5,775 nt of DNA from contig JAVHXX010000099.1 of the NCBI GenBank assembly GCA_031119595.1, forward strand, positions 1-5,775, written 5' to 3'. A program made the translations under genes and the position numbers. This stretch comes from Patulibacter sp. (GTDB lineage: Bacteria; Actinomycetota; Thermoleophilia; Solirubrobacterales; Solirubrobacteraceae). Under the pieces are notes generated by a model that was given only the letters and a program-made list of their open reading frames with translations, was not told the origin of the DNA and searched no databases. Of the stretch, positions 4,902-5,775 are shown piece by piece. Numbering within the stretch: position 1 is the stretch's first letter; the number at the start of each line of letters is the position of its first letter.

Positions 4902-5775
4902 CCGAGCCGCTGCTCCAGGCCGAGCACCTCACGAAGCGCTTCGCGGGCGGCACGCTCGCCGTCGACGACGTGTCGCTCACGGTCCACGCCGGAGAGACCG
5001 TCGGGATCGTCGGCGAGTCCGGCTGCGGCAAGTCGACCACCGCGAAGCTGATCCTGCGGCTGATCGACGCCGACGCCGGCTCGCTGCGGTTCGCCGGCAC
5101 CGACCTCGGCGGCCTGAAGGGCAGCAAGCTCCGCGCGCTGCGCAAGCAGCTGCAGCTGGTCCCGCAGCACCCGCTCACGGCCTTCAACCCGCGCCTGTCG
5201 ATCGGCGACTCGATCGCGTTCAACATGATCGTGCACGGCACGCCGAAGTCGACCGCGAAGGCGAAGGCCCGCGAGTGGCTCGAGCGCGTCGGCGTGCCCG
5301 GCGAGCACCTGGGCAAGCGGCCGAAGGAACTCAGCGGCGGTCAGCTCCAGCGCGCGGCGATCGCCCGCGCGCTCGTGACCGAGCCGCAGCTCGTGGTCTG
5401 CGACGAGGCGGTCAGCGCGCTCGACAAGTCCGTCCAGGCCCAGGTGCTGAACCTCCTCGACGAGCTCCAGCAGGAGACCGGCGTCGCCTACCTCTTCATC
5501 TCGCACGACCTCGCCGTCGTCGAGCACGTGAGCGACCGCGTCGCCTGCATGTACCTCGGTCGTGTGGTCGAGGAGGGGCCGGCGCAGGCGCTGTGGGATG
5601 CCCCGGCGCACCCGTACACCGAGGCCTTGCTCTCGGCCACGCCTGAGCGCATGGCCGATCGCGTGCGACTCGTCGGCGAACCGCCGAGTCCGAGCAACCC
5701 GCCGAGCGGCTGCACCTTCCGCACCCGCTGCCCGGTCGCCACCGACGCCTGCGCCACGGCGCGGCCGCCGCTCGT
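4898..5775 (+). CDS. dppF: Peptide ABC transporter ATP-binding protein, DppF/OppF family (3' end beyond window)
   Basis: The first 292 codons of a cytoplasmic ATPase, the expected partner of the preceding one; about 30-50 residues are probably missing at the window edge. Walker A is GESGCGKS (39-46), the Q-loop is Q90 in VPQHP followed by the typical FNPR (96-99), the signature is LSGGQ (145-149), Walker B is LVVCDEA (165-171), the D-loop is SALD (173-176) and the H-loop is H203. The SALDKSVQAQVLNLL segment (173-187) and HPYTEALLSATP (238-249) place it in the DppF/OppF group. Cysteines 272, 278 and 285 repeat the C-X5-C-X6-C spacing of the partner ATPase; a fourth would fall past the window. 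The start is supported by the ATGA overlap with dppD and the strong upstream ribosome binding site. Confidence 0.93.
   Translation, partial: MTEPLLQAEHLTKRFAGGTLAVDDVSLTVHAGETVGIVGESGCGKSTTAKLILRLIDADAGSLRFAGTDLGGLKGSKLRALRKQLQLVPQHPLTAFNPRLSIGDSIAFNMIVHGTPKSTAKAKAREWLERVGVPGEHLGKRPKELSGGQLQRAAIARALVTEPQLVVCDEAVSALDKSVQAQVLNLLDELQQETGVAYLFISHDLAVVEHVSDRVACMYLGRVVEEGPAQALWDAPAHPYTEALLSATPERMADRVRLVGEPPSPSNPPSGCTFRTRCPVATDACATARPPL

Noticed and set aside
5390..5430. DEA instead of DEP after Walker B in DppF
   Set aside because: The catalytic Asp-Glu pair is intact and Ala at the next position is common in DppF/OppF-type proteins, so it is not a defect.
3764..5611. Minus-strand open frame of 615 codons opposite the ATPases
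   Set aside because: It mirrors dppD and dppF, whose motifs are intact on the plus strand. The antisense product has a biased composition and no domain I recognise. The same applies to the antisense frames at 2081-2866, 2764-3756 and 3663-4751.
1..5775. CRISPR arrays, tRNA or rRNA genes, insertion sequences or phage genes
   Set aside because: I saw no spaced identical repeats of CRISPR size, no tRNA-like cloverleaf, no transposase or terminal inverted repeats, and composition is uniform across the window.

Overview
This window is very GC-rich, with third codon positions almost always G or C, and has tightly packed plus-strand genes and GTG starts. A GlnR/OmpR-style regulator sits beside a Dpp/Opp-type transporter. 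Together these suggest a high-GC actinomycete (Actinomycetota). A deep-branching group such as the Thermoleophilia is possible, but this is a guess from composition and cannot be proved from the window.

Layout. Positions 1-185 hold no convincing gene. The last ~60 bases of that stretch are less GC-rich and carry three small inverted repeats, which are candidate operators. Next come two regulators of different families: a GntR/HutC-type (UTRA) repressor-like protein (186-1046) and, 21 bases later in the same frame, an OmpR/PhoB-fold regulator with a degenerate receiver domain (1068-1778). A 179-base intergenic region follows. It holds a GC-rich hairpin, a duplicated 9-mer, and a set of GGCGTA-containing direct repeats spaced about one helical turn apart. 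Four dipeptide/oligopeptide ABC transporter genes follow: permease dppB (1958-2899), permease dppC (2896-3786), ATPase dppD (3783-4901) and ATPase dppF (4898 to beyond the window end). Each overlaps the next by the four bases ATGA.

How the parts may work together. The two permeases form the membrane channel and the two ATPases form the motor of a peptide-type importer. The substrate-binding protein that such an importer needs is not in the window; it may lie downstream of dppF or be encoded elsewhere. The most interesting point is that the second regulator resembles the actinobacterial nitrogen regulator GlnR, both in its DNA-binding half and in lacking the phosphorylation residues. The repeats just upstream of dppB (GTAAC, GTAAC, GTATC, GTTAC at 10-12 base steps) resemble GlnR-type gTnAc-n6 boxes. 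The working hypothesis is local control of peptide uptake, possibly as a nitrogen source, by a phosphorylation-independent GlnR-like protein, with a GntR-type ligand sensor as a second input. The transporter itself is an ordinary family; I see no clearly new kind of system here.
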